From positions 3,348,001 to 3,412,000 of the forward strand of contig NZ_AP022609.1 of the NCBI RefSeq assembly GCF_010729485.1: a stretch of 64,000 bases of DNA, written 5' to 3'. The notes under the pieces are model-generated. The model was given only the letters and a program-made list of their open reading frames with translations, had not been told where the DNA came from and did not search any database. The DNA comes from Mycolicibacter hiberniae (lineage in GTDB: Bacteria > Actinomycetota > Actinomycetes > Mycobacteriales > Mycobacteriaceae). Positions 45,695 to 57,100 of the stretch are shown here, in pieces. Positions within the stretch are counted from its first letter, which is position 1; each line of letters opens with the position of its first letter. The position numbers and the translations under genes are program-made.

Positions 45695-46796
45695 CGACCG
45701 TGCGGCGAACATGGATGTGGGCGGCATTGGCCCTGGCGGTGATCGTCGTGGTCGCGGCGGTGGGCGCCTACCTGACCGCGCAGCGGCCCGGCGGCCGGAT
45801 GGATCCGAACGCCACCGGCCCGGACGGCGCGCACGCGGTGGTCGCCCTGCTGCGTCACCGCGGCGTCGAGGTGATAACCGCGGGCACCGTCGATGACGTC
45901 GTCCACCAGGCCCGTCCCCACGGGCTGGTGCTGGTGGCCCGGACGCCGCGCATCGCCGATGACGAGCTGCTGAACCGGTTGGCCAGGCTGCCGGGCGACC
46001 TGCTGCTGATGGCACCGGACACCCCGGCCCGCCGCATCCTGGCGCCCGGCATTCGGTCAGGTCCCGCTCGGGCGTTCACCCACCAGCCGGATTGCGGCCT
46101 GCGCGAGGCCCAACGGGCGGGGCCGGTCGACCTGCGGACCACGCAGACCTACATCGCCCTCCCGGGTCAGCCGGCGGACAGCTGCTACGACGGGGCGCTG
46201 GTGCGCTACCGCCAGGGCGAGCGGACCATCACCGTGATCGGCAGCGAGTCCTTCATGACCAATGCCGACCTGGCTCGGGATGGCAACGCGGCGCTGGCGA
46301 TGAATCTGGCCGGTACCACCGACCGCCTGGTTTGGTTTGCGCCCCAGCATGTTCAGGGAGCCCGTTCGGGCCAGACCGAACTCGCCGATCTGATCCCGTC
46401 GAACGTCCGATGGCTGGTGTGGCAACTGTGCGTCGCCCTGGCACTGGCCGCGCTGTGGAAGGGCCGCCGCCTCGGTCCGCTGGTCGCCGAACAGCTGCCC
46501 GTCGTCGTGCGCGCATCCGAGACCGTCGAGGGCCTTGGCCGGCTCTACCGCGCGCACCGGGCTCGCGACCGAGCCGCCGCCGCCCTGCGCGCCGCGACCC
46601 TGCGCCGGCTGACACCGCTGCTGGGATTGGGGCCGGCGCCCGCACCGTCCGCGGTGGTCGCCGCAATGGCGCCGCGCGTGGGAGCCCACCCGGACTGGTT
46701 GTGGCACTTACTGTTCGGCCCTCCCCCGGACTCCGACGACGCCCTCGTCGCCCTGGCCAATGCACTCGATGACATCGAAAGGCAGGTCACCTACTC

Positions 46797-46800
<4 letters not shown>
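45691..46800 (+). CDS. DUF4350-domain membrane protein (Rv3691 type)
   Basis: Encodes 369 residues from GTG 45691. N-terminal helix, then a domain with GPDGAHAVVALLRHRGVEV, LVLVARTPRIADDELLNRL and VIGSESFMTNADLARDGNAAL, then a second helix (WQLCVALALAALWKG) and a basic helical tail. Overlaps both neighbours by 4 bases, so strict coupling. Confidence 0.88.
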
Positions 46801-47770
<970 letters not shown>

Positions 47771-47774
<4 letters not shown>

Positions 47775-49090
47775 TTCTGACTGGCCGCGCTGCGTTGATC
47801 GCACTGCTGGGCGCAGTGCCGGTCGCGTTGGCCCCGTGGCCCACGGTGGCTTTCGTGCTGCTGCTGTGCGGTCTCACAGCGGCCGTGGCGCTCGATATCG
47901 CGTTGACGACAGATCCCGCGGCGCTGCGCATCGAGCGGTCCATGCAGGGCGCGGTCCGGCTCGGCCAGACAATGACCACCTCGTTGTGGATTGTCAACGG
48001 CGGCCGCCGATTCCACGGGCAGATCCGGGATGCGTGGCCGCCCAGCGCCTGTGCCACCCCACGCTCGCAGCCCCTTGTGCTGGCGACCGGTCAGCAATGT
48101 CAGTTGGTCACCGAGTTGCGGCCGATCCGCCGCGGTGACCAGCACGCCGCCCGAGTCACTGTGCGATCTTTGGGTCCGCTGGGCCTGGCGGGGCGGCAGC
48201 GTTCCCGACACGTACCCGGGCAGGTGCGGGTGCTCCCGCCGTTTCTGTCCCGCCGGCATCTGCCGGCACGGCTGGCCCGACTGCGGGAGGTCGACGGAAA
48301 TCTGCCGGCGCTGGTGCGCGGTCAGGGCAGCGAGTTCGACTCGCTGCGCGAATACGTCGCCGGAGACGACGTCCGCTCCATCGACTGGCGCGCGACCGCG
48401 CGGCGATGTGATGTGGTGGTGCGCACCTGGCGACCCGAGCGGGACCGCCGCGTCGTGATCGTCCTCGACACCGGCCGGACATCCGCCGGCCGGATCGGAG
48501 TGGACCCGACCGCGCGCGACCCGGCGGGCTGGCCGCGGCTGGATTGGTCGATGGATGCCGCACTCCTGCTGGCCGCGTTGGCATTGCGTGCCGGTGACCA
48601 CGTCGATCTGCTCGCCCACGATCAGGTGACGCGGGCCGGGGTGTTCGGGGCGTCCCGGACCCGGTTGTTCGCCCAGTTGGTGGATGCGATGGCGCCGCTG
48701 CAGCCGGCATTGGTCGAATCCGACGCCGCGGCGATGGTGGCCACCCTGGCCCGGAGGGCACGTCGCCAGAACCTGGTGGTGTTGTTGACCGATCTCAACG
48801 CCTCCGCCCTGGAGGAGGGCCTGCTGCCGGTGTTGCCGACACTGACGGTCGCACACCAGGTGATCCTTGCCGCGGTCGCCGATCCGCGCGTGGAACGGTT
48901 GGCTCACGGACGCGGCGACGCGGCCGCCGTCTACGACGCGGGCGCCGCCGAACGCGCCCGCAACGACCGCCATGCCGTGGCGTCGCGGTTGCGGCGCGGC
49001 GGTGTGCACGTCATCGATGCCCCGCCCGATGAGCTGGCACCCGCGCTGGCCGACGCCTATCTGGCACTCAAAGCCGCCGGCAGGCTTTAG
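47771..49090 (+). CDS. DUF58-domain membrane protein, MoxR partner
   Basis: Encodes 439 residues from GTG 47771. Two N-terminal transmembrane helices, a beta domain, then the DUF58 core: GSEFDSLREYVAGDDVRSID with WRATAR, followed by a VWA-like domain (VVIVLDTGRTS). Works with MoxR by family. Corresponds to Rv3693. Confidence 0.93.
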
Positions 49091-49109
49091 CGGGGCACCG
49101 CCGTCCACC

Positions 49110-50102
49110 TCAGCGGGTGGGGACGATATCGGGCGCGTCGGCGATGTCGCCCGACTCGCCGGCGGCCACCGCTTTGCGCCCGAACACCACCACGTAAGCC
49201 AGGAACACCGCTTCTACCAGCGCACCGATGCCGATCCGCATCCACGTCGGCAGGGGCGACGGTGTCACCACGGCCTCGAGGAACCCGGCCACGGCGAAAA
49301 CCACCACCAAGCCGGCGGCGACCGCCACCACCGCCCGGCCCTGTTCGGCAAGCACCTGGCCTCGGGGCCGATCGCCCGGGGCGATCACCGTCCAGCCCAG
49401 GCGCATCCCCACCGCCCCGGCGAGGAACACCGCGGTCAGCTCCAACAGCCCATGCGGTGCGAGCAGACCCAGCATGAAACCGCCGCGGCCCGCGTGGAAC
49501 ATCAGCCCCAGAGCAACCCCGACGTTGGCGGCGTTGGCGAACAGCATCACCGGGATCGGCAGGCCCAGCAGAACCGAGAAGGCGATGGCACGTGCAGCCA
49601 CCCAGGCGTTGTTCACCCAGACCTGCAGGGCAAACGACGCCGCCGGGTGATCGCTGTAGTAGGCGGCGAAATCGTGGCTGACCAACCGATCGATCTCCGC
49701 GGGGGTACCGATCACCGCCTGGACATCGGGATTGCCGGCCACCCAGCAGGCTATGAGCGCCGAGACCGTGAAAAACGCCACCGCGGTTGCCAGCCACCAT
49801 CGCCACGCCCGGTAGGCCACCACCGGAAACGAGACCGTGACGAAACGGGCCAATTCCGAAGCCAGGGGGGCGTGGGCACCGGTGACCGCGCCCCGCGACC
49901 GCGCCACCAGGCTGGAGAGCCGGCCGATGAGCGCCGCATCCGGCGACGATGCCCGCACCATCGACAGGTGGGTCGACACCCGTTGGTAGAGGTCGACCAG
50001 TTCGTCCACCTCGGCACCGGTGAGCCGCCGCCGACGCCTGACCAGCGTTTCCAGCCGCTCCCAGGTCGGTCGATGGGTCAGCACGAAGGCATCGACATCC
50101 AC
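49110..50102 (-). CDS. SpoIIM-like membrane protein (Rv3694c type)
   Basis: Encodes 330 residues from GTG 50102. A helical N-terminus (TWERLETLVRRRRRLTGAEV) is followed by five to six transmembrane helices with NAANVGVALGLMFHAGRGGFM, the stage II sporulation M pattern. Mycobacteria of this type do not make classical spores; the gene is a constant neighbour of MoxR/DUF58. It and the RDD gene flank a 59-base divergent gap. Confidence 0.92.
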   Translation of the reverse strand: MDVDAFVLTHRPTWERLETLVRRRRRLTGAEVDELVDLYQRVSTHLSMVRASSPDAALIGRLSSLVARSRGAVTGAHAPLASELARFVTVSFPVVAYRAWRWWLATAVAFFTVSALIACWVAGNPDVQAVIGTPAEIDRLVSHDFAAYYSDHPAASFALQVWVNNAWVAARAIAFSVLLGLPIPVMLFANAANVGVALGLMFHAGRGGFMLGLLAPHGLLELTAVFLAGAVGMRLGWTVIAPGDRPRGQVLAEQGRAVVAVAAGLVVVFAVAGFLEAVVTPSPLPTWMRIGIGALVEAVFLAYVVVFGRKAVAAGESGDIADAPDIVPTR

Positions 50103-50161
50103 ATCGCCGAGCCTAGCGGCGAGCACGCCGATGGCACCGGTTCGCGAGTAGCGTCAGAGCC

Positions 50162-50992
50162 ATGTCGTATCGCAGCCCTGAGCTGGTGACCGGCGACGCC
50201 GTCGTCCTCGACATCGCGATTGCGCAGCTGCCGGTACGCGCGGTCAGCGCGCTGATCGACATCGGTGTCGTCCTGGTGGGGTACATCTGCGCGATCGTCC
50301 TGTGGGCCAGCACCCTTGGCCGGTTCGACGACGCGCTGACCACTGCCATCATGATCATCTTCGCCGTCTTGCTCCTGGTCGGTTACCCGGTCACGATGGA
50401 GGCGGTCACCCGGGGGCGCTCGCTGGGCAAGATGGCGATGGGACTGCGGGTGGTTTCCGATGACGGCAGCCCGGAACGCTTTCGGCAGGCACTCGTACGA
50501 GCGCTGGCTGCGGTCATCGAAATCTGGGCCCTCACCGGCAGTCCCGCGGTGATCTGCAGCCTGCTGTCGCCACGCGGAAAGCGCCTGGGCGACATCTTCG
50601 CCGGTACGGTGGTCGTCAGCGAACGCGCTCCGGCTTCGGCGCCGCCGCCGGTCATGCCGCCCGGGCTGGCCTGGTGGGCCTCGACCCTGCAGTTGTCCGG
50701 ACTTCGTGCCGAATCCGCGGAGCTGGCAAGGCAGTTCCTGGGTCGCGCCGCACAGCTGGACCCGCACACCCGGCAGATGATGGCCTACCGGATCTCCGGG
50801 GAGGTGCTCGCGCACATCTCTCCGCCGCCGCCACCGGACGCCCCGCCGGAGCTGGTGCTGGCCGCGGTGTTGGCCGAGCGGCACCGACGCGAGATGACGC
50901 GGCTGCAGGCCGTGCCGTCCGGCCCGTATGTTCCGGGCCCGCCGGCGCCCTGGCCGCCACCGAACGTCGGCGGATTCTTCCCCCCGAACTGA
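50162..50992 (+). CDS. RDD-domain membrane protein (Rv3695 type)
   Basis: Encodes 276 residues. RAVSALIDIGVVLVGYI, TMEAVTRGRSLGKMAMGLRV and PRGKRLGDIFAGTVVV are RDD features (Arg-Asp-Asp around membrane helices). The C-terminal half is cytoplasmic, helical, and ends in a Pro-rich tail. Possibly transports or anchors a partner of the adjacent set; unproven. Confidence 0.9.
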   Translation: MSYRSPELVTGDAVVLDIAIAQLPVRAVSALIDIGVVLVGYICAIVLWASTLGRFDDALTTAIMIIFAVLLLVGYPVTMEAVTRGRSLGKMAMGLRVVSDDGSPERFRQALVRALAAVIEIWALTGSPAVICSLLSPRGKRLGDIFAGTVVVSERAPASAPPPVMPPGLAWWASTLQLSGLRAESAELARQFLGRAAQLDPHTRQMMAYRISGEVLAHISPPPPPDAPPELVLAAVLAERHRREMTRLQAVPSGPYVPGPPAPWPPPNVGGFFPPN

Positions 50993-51031
50993 CGGCGATT
51001 GCCGCGATCCGTCAGTGCGACCGGTCGATGG

Positions 51032-51763
51032 TCAACAGCGATGCAGGACCTGTTCCATCGCGGTCTTTTCGTTGGAGGAAACCCACAGTCGGTAAACCGT
51101 TTTGACCGCGACCTGGCGCGCCACGAATTCGCATCGGAACGCGGTGTTCGTCGGCAGCCAGCCGGCCGCGTCGCGGAACGCCTTATCGAAGTTCGACTGT
51201 GCGCTGACGGCGAGCAGGTTTTGCGGGTCGTTGGCGAAATCGCGGCGGCGCCGGTCGTCCCAGGACCGCGCCCCTTTGTACCAAGCGTCGGCCAACGACA
51301 CCAGATGGTCGACCTGCACGGTCTGGGATGTCTCGGGACCACGGACGAATGCGATGGTCTCCCCGGAGTACGGGTCATGCAGGATGCCGCTCTGCACCAG
51401 GCAGGTGCCCCGCCGCAGTTCGATCCGAGCCAGATCGCGGCGCAAGATATCGTCGCGGGTGTTACAGCCGTTGTGGCCGAACTCGACGTCGACATCGTCG
51501 CTCCACCGCTCACCGAACCGGTAGCGCTTGAAGTCTTGCTGCCGATCCCATGCCTTGACCGGGAGCGTTTGAAGCATCCGACGAGCGTCGTCGTAGCCCG
51601 GGTCGGGTGTCACGTTCGGCGCAGGCGAAACCCCCGGGGACCCGGGGCCCGGTGGCTGCCAGCCCCCTGCCATCCCCTCGCGCTGGCACCACGCCCAGCC
51701 AACCGCCACCACCACGACCAGCGCAACCAGTGCGGCGGGCACCCACCGCTTGCGTGCGGCCAT
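51032..51763 (-). CDS. Secreted HNH endonuclease-family protein (DUF1524 type)
   Basis: Encodes 243 residues. Signal or anchor helix WVPAALVALVVVVAVGWAWC, Pro/Gly linker, then YSGETIAFVRG, VQVDHLVSLADAWYKGA (metal His in DHLV), NDPQNLLAVSAQSNFDKA (Asn) and FRDAAGWLP. This is the GmrSD C-terminal nuclease fold found in secreted actinobacterial proteins. Its ATG directly abuts the glpK stop. Not in this place in M. tuberculosis as recalled. Confidence 0.9.
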   Translation of the reverse strand: MAARKRWVPAALVALVVVVAVGWAWCQREGMAGGWQPPGPGSPGVSPAPNVTPDPGYDDARRMLQTLPVKAWDRQQDFKRYRFGERWSDDVDVEFGHNGCNTRDDILRRDLARIELRRGTCLVQSGILHDPYSGETIAFVRGPETSQTVQVDHLVSLADAWYKGARSWDDRRRRDFANDPQNLLAVSAQSNFDKAFRDAAGWLPTNTAFRCEFVARQVAVKTVYRLWVSSNEKTAMEQVLHRC

Positions 51764-53281
51764 TCAGGGAAGCTCGACCCAATCCAGCGTGCGCTGCACA
51801 GCCTTTCGCCATCCGGCATAACCCTCGGCGCGCTGCTCGTCCGACCAGTTCGGCGTCCAGCGCTTGCCTTCGCGCCAATTGGCACGAAGGTCCTCAGGCC
51901 CCTTCCAGAACCCGACGCCGAGTCCGGCGGCGTAGGCCGCACCCAGTGCGGTGGTTTCTGGCACCACCGGCTTGACCACGTCGACGCCAAGAACATCAGC
52001 CTGAATCTGCATACACAGGTCATTGGCGGTGATACCGCCGTCGACCTTCAAAACGCCAAGGTGCACACCGGAATCGGCTTCCATCGCCTCAGCCACGTCC
52101 CGGCTCTGGTAGCAGATGGCCTCCAGCGTGGCGCGGGCAAGGTGCGCGTTGGTGTTGAACCGGGACAGCCCGACGATCGCGCCGCGCGCATCGGACCGCC
52201 AGTACGGCGCGAACAGCCCGGAGAACGCCGGCACGAAGTACATTCCTCCGTTATCGGCCACCTGGCGCGCCAGTGTCTCGACCTGCGTGGCGCCGCTGAT
52301 GATGCCCAACTGGTCGCGCAGCCATTGCACCGCGGAGCCGGTGACAGCGATCGACCCCTCTAGCGCGTAAACGGGCTTGGCGTCGCCGAACTGGTAGCAG
52401 ACCGTGGTCAGCAAGCCGTTGTCGGAGCGGACGATCTGCTCACCGGTGTTGAGCAGCAAGAAGTTTCCGGTCCCGTAGGTGTTCTTCGCCTCGCCCGCCG
52501 ACAGGCACACCTGACCGACCATGGCGCTCTGCTGGTCGCCGAGAATCCCGGCGATCGGTACTTCGCCACGTATCGGTCCGGTGCTGGAGGTGACAGGATG
52601 CCGGCGTCGCGTCGATGACGCCGTGACGCGCGGCAGCATCGACCGCGGGATGGAGAACAACGCCAGCAGCTCGTCGTCCCAGTCCAGCGTTTCGAGGTTC
52701 ATCAGCATGGTGCGGCTGGCGTTGGTGACGTCGGTCTGGTGCACGCCTCCGCGCGGCCCCCCCGTCAGGTTCCACAGCACCCAGCTGTCGCAGGTGCCGA
52801 ACAGCGCGTCTCCGCGTTCGGCATCGGCGCGCACCCCCTCGACGTTGTCCAGAATCCACTGCAGCTTGCCCGCGGAGAAATAGGTAGCCGGCGGCAGGCC
52901 CGCCTTGCGCCGGATCAACTCGCCGTGGCCGTCGCGCTCGAGTGCCGCCGCGATGCCGTCGGTGCGAGTGTCCTGCCAGACGATCGCATTGTGGTAAGGC
53001 TGGCCGGTCTTTTTGTTCCAGACCACCGTCGTTTCGCGCTGGTTGGCGATGCCCAGGGCCGCCAGATCCGACGGGTGGAGCTTGGTGGTGTTGAGTGCCG
53101 AGACGAGCACCGCCGCGGTGTGGTTCCACAGTTCGAACGGATCGTGCTCCACCCAGCCCGCACGCGGCAGAATCTGCTCATGCTCAAGCTGGTGACGGCC
53201 CACCTCGGCACCGTCGTGGTCGAAGATGATGCAGCGGGTGCTGGTGGTGCCCTGGTCGATCGACGCGACGAAATCGGCCAA
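51764..53281 (-). CDS. glpK: Glycerol kinase
   Basis: Encodes 505 residues from TTG 53281 with AGGAG seven bases upstream. FGGY kinase: [50 protein letters not shown] and [14 protein letters not shown]. Phosphorylates glycerol. Between about residues 218 and 240 the sequence [16 protein letters not shown] departs from the family's usual SSD-P-x-x-YG pattern. Corresponds to Rv3696c. Confidence 0.96.
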   Translation of the reverse strand: MADFVASIDQGTTSTRCIIFDHDGAEVGRHQLEHEQILPRAGWVEHDPFELWNHTAAVLVSALNTTKLHPSDLAALGIANQRETTVVWNKKTGQPYHNAIVWQDTRTDGIAAALERDGHGELIRRKAGLPPATYFSAGKLQWILDNVEGVRADAERGDALFGTCDSWVLWNLTGGPRGGVHQTDVTNASRTMLMNLETLDWDDELLALFSIPRSMLPRVTASSTRRRHPVTSSTGPIRGEVPIAGILGDQQSAMVGQVCLSAGEAKNTYGTGNFLLLNTGEQIVRSDNGLLTTVCYQFGDAKPVYALEGSIAVTGSAVQWLRDQLGIISGATQVETLARQVADNGGMYFVPAFSGLFAPYWRSDARGAIVGLSRFNTNAHLARATLEAICYQSRDVAEAMEADSGVHLGVLKVDGGITANDLCMQIQADVLGVDVVKPVVPETTALGAAYAAGLGVGFWKGPEDLRANWREGKRWTPNWSDEQRAEGYAGWRKAVQRTLDWVELP

Positions 53282-53582
53282 GTCTGACTCCTGTCCCTGT
53301 CCCTACCGGTGCTGGTCGGTGCCGCGTCCATCATGGCCCAGGTTGTCCGCTCGAGTGGCGGTACGAGCCAGGATCGCGGCGGCCGTGCCCACCAGCGCAC
53401 AAAATTAGGCTTTCTTCACGAAGCCATCAGTCGCTATTCATTCACCTAGACGCATATTTCGAGATATCGCGAGTAGATGTCATGTTGGTGAACAAACGGT
53501 GTCGCAACGCCGCCGATGAGTTCGCTGAACAGCCCGCCCGCGAACCCCCCGCGTGCAGGTCAGAACTGAATCCGGAGGATCA
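53282..53582. other. Gene-free divergent region, glpK to low-complexity gene
   Basis: A 301-base stretch without a supported gene. The right part (53400-53480) is AT-rich for this genome and probably holds promoters. GGCTT/AAGCC forms a short hairpin near 53412-53428. GGAGGATC at 53574 serves the next gene. Confidence 0.45.
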
Positions 53583-56000
53583 ATGGACGTCGTCCTTGGT
53601 GTGGCACTTGCGTCGAGCGAACCCACCACCATCCACACCGTCCTGGTCTGCGGCGAGCGCGGGGACGGCGTCACGCTGCAGGAGCTCAGCATCGACGTTC
53701 CCTCCGAGAACTCCGCACGGTTCGCCGCCGTCGACGCCTTGATCGCGGCGATCCTGCGGGCCCGCGACACCGCCGAGACGGCCGGCCATCACCTGGTATC
53801 GACCGGGGTTACCGCGACTGACGCACTGGACGCAGCCGCCCTGAGTTCGCGGCTCTCCAGCGGTGCCCTCGCCGGCATGGAGAACGTTGCGTTGATCTCC
53901 CCGGTGCTTGCGGCGGCGAGCCTGACCCACAACCTGGGCCAGACGGTCGGCTGCGACCGGATGGGCCTGTTGTCCGTGGAACCGGAAGCGGCCACCCTCG
54001 CCATGATCGACTGCACCGACGGCACCGTCACCCGGATCTTCCGCCGGCATCTCGATGACGGGGACGCCACCGCCGCGGTCGACACCGCTGCCGACCGCCT
54101 GAACGCGGCGCCGACGTGCCCGGACGGCCTGTTCCTGATCTGCTCCGAGGGCGATTCGACCGCATTGCGGCCGCGGCTGGAGGCGACCGTGCCCCACGAG
54201 GTGTGCGAGCCCGAGCAGCCCCACGCGGCCCTGGCTCGGGGCGCGGCGCTGGCCTCGGCACGCCTGATCGGTGCCGGCACGCCTACCTCAGCCGCGGCCC
54301 TGGCCTACACCCGAGAGCCCGCATCCGATGCTCTGGGCCTGAGCTACTACGACTTTCCCGGTTTCGCCGCCGACGACATGGCTTACAGCGCTGTGCCCGA
54401 CGAGGAGGCCGAAGCCGTCACCGAAATCCTGCCGCCCGCAGAGCAGCCGCCCCGTCGCCCGCTGCTGGTGGCCGGTGCGGCGCTGGCGTCGGCCACCTTT
54501 GCGGCGGCATCGGCGCTGATGGTGGCGATGACGCTGGACATCACCCCGAACCTGGTTGCGTTGCGGCCGGAACTGGGCCGGGCGTTGACGATTCCGCACC
54601 GGGCACCGCACCTTCAGGTGCCGGCCAGCGAACCCTTCGGGGGAGCACCTCCGGTGATGGGCCCGGCGCCGGCGAACCCGATTCCGCTTCCGCCGGTGGA
54701 TCTCCCGGCGCCGCTGGACGTGCCGGCGCCGCCGGACCTGCCGGTGGCGGTCCCCGCGAGCGTCCCATTGCCGGGGCTGCCCGCACCGATCGCGGTTGCT
54801 GCCGAGGCAGTGATCGGGCCGGAGTCCGTGCCGGCCCCCGTGTTCGGCCCGCCGGTGGGGCTTCCGACGCCGGCGGTGCAAGCTCCCTTGCCGTTCCTGC
54901 TGGCGCCGCTCCCACGACCGGCCCCGCACCGGCCTGTCCTTGCGGGCCTGTCCGGATTGTCATTCCTGTGGGGGTCGCCCGGGAAGAAGCCCGCGGCGCC
55001 AATCCCGCCGGTGGTGAAGCCCGATCCTCCGGAGGTCAATCCGCAACCCCCGATCGAGCTGCCCGATCCTCCGGTGGTCAAACCCAACCCGCCAGTCGTC
55101 ATGCCCATTCCGCCGGTCATCAAACCCAACCCGCCGATCGAACTGCCCGACCCACCCGTGGTCAAACCCAACCCCCCAGTCGTCAAACCCATTCCGCCGA
55201 TCATCAAACCCAACCCGCCGATCGAACTGCCCGACCCACCCGTCGTCAAACCCAACCCCCCGGTGATCAAGCCCGACCTGCCCGTCATCAAACCCAACCC
55301 CCCGATCCGATTGCCCGACCCGCCGGCCAACGTGCCGAACGCCCCGATCACGTTGCCGGAGTTGCCGGTCAAGCTGCCCGACCCACCTGCCGCGGTTCCC
55401 GACGTGCCGGTCAAGCTGCCTGAGGCGCCGTTCCAGCTGCCCAGCCCGCCGGTGGCCAACCCGAGCCCGCCGCTGCAGCTGCCGAACCTGCCTATTGCGC
55501 CCCCGAACTCGGCTCCGCCCGTCGGCCTACCTTCCCTTCCGGCACCCAGCGCGCCGACCTTCCCTGGGCTGCCTGCAATCCCGGCGCCCAGCGCGCCGAC
55601 CTTCCCTGGGCTGCCTGCGATCCCGGCGCCGAGCGCGCCGGCGATTCCAGCGGCACCCAGCATTCCGGCGTTCAAGCCGCCGGCGCTGCCCAGCCTCCCG
55701 GTGCCCAACTCCCCGGCGCTTCCGGCCCTGCCGTCACTTCCGGCACCACAGGCGCCGTCGCTGCCCTCGCTTCCCGCGCCGGGCGCGCCCTCCCTGCCTA
55801 AGCTGGGCGGCGGCAACCCGGGCGGTATCTTCGGCGGCGGCAAGCCCGGCGGCATCTTCGGCGGCGGCAAGCCCGGCGGCATCTTCGGCGGCGGCAAGCC
55901 CGGCGGCATCTTCGGCGGCGGCAAGCCGGGCGGCGGGCTGTTCGGCGGCGGAGGCGGTGGCCTGTTCGGCGGTCGCGGCGGCGGCCTGTTCGGCCACTAG
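53583..56000 (+). CDS. Large Pro-rich, Gly-rich envelope protein with DUF7159-like head
   Basis: Encodes 805 residues; GGAGGATCA decides ATG 53583. Residues 1-280 form an ASKHA-like mycobacterial domain (MDVVLGVALASSEPTTIHT; TLAMIDCTDGTVTRIFR; CPDGLFLICSEGDSTALRP). A transmembrane helix follows at about 302-320 (LVAGAALASATFAAASALMV). Then come about 440 residues rich in Pro with repeats (PPVVKPNPPV, PIELPD; LPAPSAPTFPGLPAI) and a tail of FGGGKPGGI repeats. The head should lie in the cytoplasm and the tail outside. Function unknown. Confidence 0.82.
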   Translation: MDVVLGVALASSEPTTIHTVLVCGERGDGVTLQELSIDVPSENSARFAAVDALIAAILRARDTAETAGHHLVSTGVTATDALDAAALSSRLSSGALAGMENVALISPVLAAASLTHNLGQTVGCDRMGLLSVEPEAATLAMIDCTDGTVTRIFRRHLDDGDATAAVDTAADRLNAAPTCPDGLFLICSEGDSTALRPRLEATVPHEVCEPEQPHAALARGAALASARLIGAGTPTSAAALAYTREPASDALGLSYYDFPGFAADDMAYSAVPDEEAEAVTEILPPAEQPPRRPLLVAGAALASATFAAASALMVAMTLDITPNLVALRPELGRALTIPHRAPHLQVPASEPFGGAPPVMGPAPANPIPLPPVDLPAPLDVPAPPDLPVAVPASVPLPGLPAPIAVAAEAVIGPESVPAPVFGPPVGLPTPAVQAPLPFLLAPLPRPAPHRPVLAGLSGLSFLWGSPGKKPAAPIPPVVKPDPPEVNPQPPIELPDPPVVKPNPPVVMPIPPVIKPNPPIELPDPPVVKPNPPVVKPIPPIIKPNPPIELPDPPVVKPNPPVIKPDLPVIKPNPPIRLPDPPANVPNAPITLPELPVKLPDPPAAVPDVPVKLPEAPFQLPSPPVANPSPPLQLPNLPIAPPNSAPPVGLPSLPAPSAPTFPGLPAIPAPSAPTFPGLPAIPAPSAPAIPAAPSIPAFKPPALPSLPVPNSPALPALPSLPAPQAPSLPSLPAPGAPSLPKLGGGNPGGIFGGGKPGGIFGGGKPGGIFGGGKPGGIFGGGKPGGGLFGGGGGGLFGGRGGGLFGH
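55060..55330 (+). repeat. Degenerate tandem repeat coding Pro-rich (K/E)P-N-PP units
   Basis: Imperfect repeats of the ten-residue type PPVVKPNPPV and PPIELPDPPV inside the large envelope protein. Units differ at third positions, so it is an older repeat than the Gly tail. Confidence 0.75.
55557..55640 (+). repeat. Two direct 42-base repeats coding TFPGLPAIPAPSAP
   Basis: Copies at 55557-55598 and 55599-55640 differ by one or two bases. In-frame duplication within the envelope protein. Confidence 0.75.
55830..55937 (+). repeat. 27-base tandem repeat coding FGGGKPGGI
   Basis: Three identical units (55830, 55857, 55884) and a fourth diverging one end the envelope protein gene. A likely slippage site. 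Confidence 0.85.
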
Positions 56001-56017
56001 CACCGTAGGTACGGCGC

Positions 56018-57100
56018 TCAGCCCGCGCCCGCACCGCCGGCCAACGCCGCCGCGAACACCTCCAGATCCCCCTGGGTGGCGTCTACGTGCGGTGAGATCC
56101 GCAGCACGGGAGCGGTGAGTTCGCCTGGTGCGCGTTCGACCCCGGCCGCCGTGGTGACGATCCCGTGCTCGGCGATCAGCCGGGCACGCACCGCCACCGG
56201 GTCGGCCCCGCCGAGCGGGGCCAGGGTGGTGATGGCGCTCGGTTCGTCGGCAGGTTCGACCACCCGCCAGCCGGGCAGCTGAGCCAGCACCCGGCGACTG
56301 CGGGCGCCCGCTGCGGCCAGCGCGGTGCGCACCGCTGCCGGGCCGGCTGTCAGGTATTCCCCCAGCGCCACGCAGAACCCCACCTGTGCGGCCACATTCG
56401 CATCACCGACCGCCGGTCCGGGCGCCACCAGTTCGGCCAGATCGGACCGAACCGCCAGAGCTCCGACACCACGCGGACCGGCAAGCCACTTGCGTGACGA
56501 CGAATAGACGGCGTCCGCACCGACCGCGCAGTCGATCTGGCCCAGCGCCTGCGCGGCATCCACCACCAGGGGAATGCCGAGCCCGCGGCACATCGCGACC
56601 ATCTCCGCCAGCGGTTGAACCAGCCCACGGTGACTGCCGATCGGGGTCAGGTGGACCAGATCGGGCGGGTCGGCGCCCAGTGTTGCTGCCGCCTCGTCGA
56701 GCTGCAGCCGGCCGTCCCGGTCCACCGGCAGCATCCACCGGGTGAAACCCTGGGCGGCCATCACCGCCAAATTGGGCCCGTACTCGCCGGGCAGGCAGGC
56801 CAGCGTGCGATGAGTACCCGGCCAGCGGGACAGCAGTAGCTCCAGCGCGTTTCGCGAGCCGGTGGTGAACACCACCGCACCGTCGGGGATGCCGGTCAAT
56901 GCCGCGAAAGCTGCCCGGCCGGCATCGAGCACCGGTGCGGCCGCCTCGGCAGCTACGTAGCCACCGACCTCGGCTTCGTGACGGGCGTGGCGGGCGGCGG
57001 CGTCCAGCGCTGCGTAGCTCTGCCTCGAGCAGGCCGCGCTGTCCAGGTGCAGTCCCGCGGCCGGTGGGCGCGCCGCGCGCCAGGTTGCGGCCAGACTCAT
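56018..57100 (-). CDS. egtE: Ergothioneine C-S lyase EgtE
   Basis: Encodes 360 residues. PLP fold type I enzyme: Lys in [16 protein letters not shown], Asp in [28 protein letters not shown]. Cleaves the hercynylcysteine sulfoxide to give ergothioneine. Overlaps egtD by 4 bases; last gene of the operon. Confidence 0.95.
   Translation of the reverse strand: MSLAATWRAARPPAAGLHLDSAACSRQSYAALDAAARHARHEAEVGGYVAAEAAAPVLDAGRAAFAALTGIPDGAVVFTTGSRNALELLLSRWPGTHRTLACLPGEYGPNLAVMAAQGFTRWMLPVDRDGRLQLDEAAATLGADPPDLVHLTPIGSHRGLVQPLAEMVAMCRGLGIPLVVDAAQALGQIDCAVGADAVYSSSRKWLAGPRGVGALAVRSDLAELVAPGPAVGDANVAAQVGFCVALGEYLTAGPAAVRTALAAAGARSRRVLAQLPGWRVVEPADEPSAITTLAPLGGADPVAVRARLIAEHGIVTTAAGVERAPGELTAPVLRISPHVDATQGDLEVFAAALAGGAGAG

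Noticed and set aside
49110..50102. Evidence of sporulation.
   Set aside because: SpoIIM-like proteins occur widely in non-spore-formers beside MoxR/DUF58 genes.
55060..55937. CRISPR-like or non-coding repeats.
   Set aside because: Repeats keep the reading frame of one long gene and code for Pro- and Gly-rich protein units.
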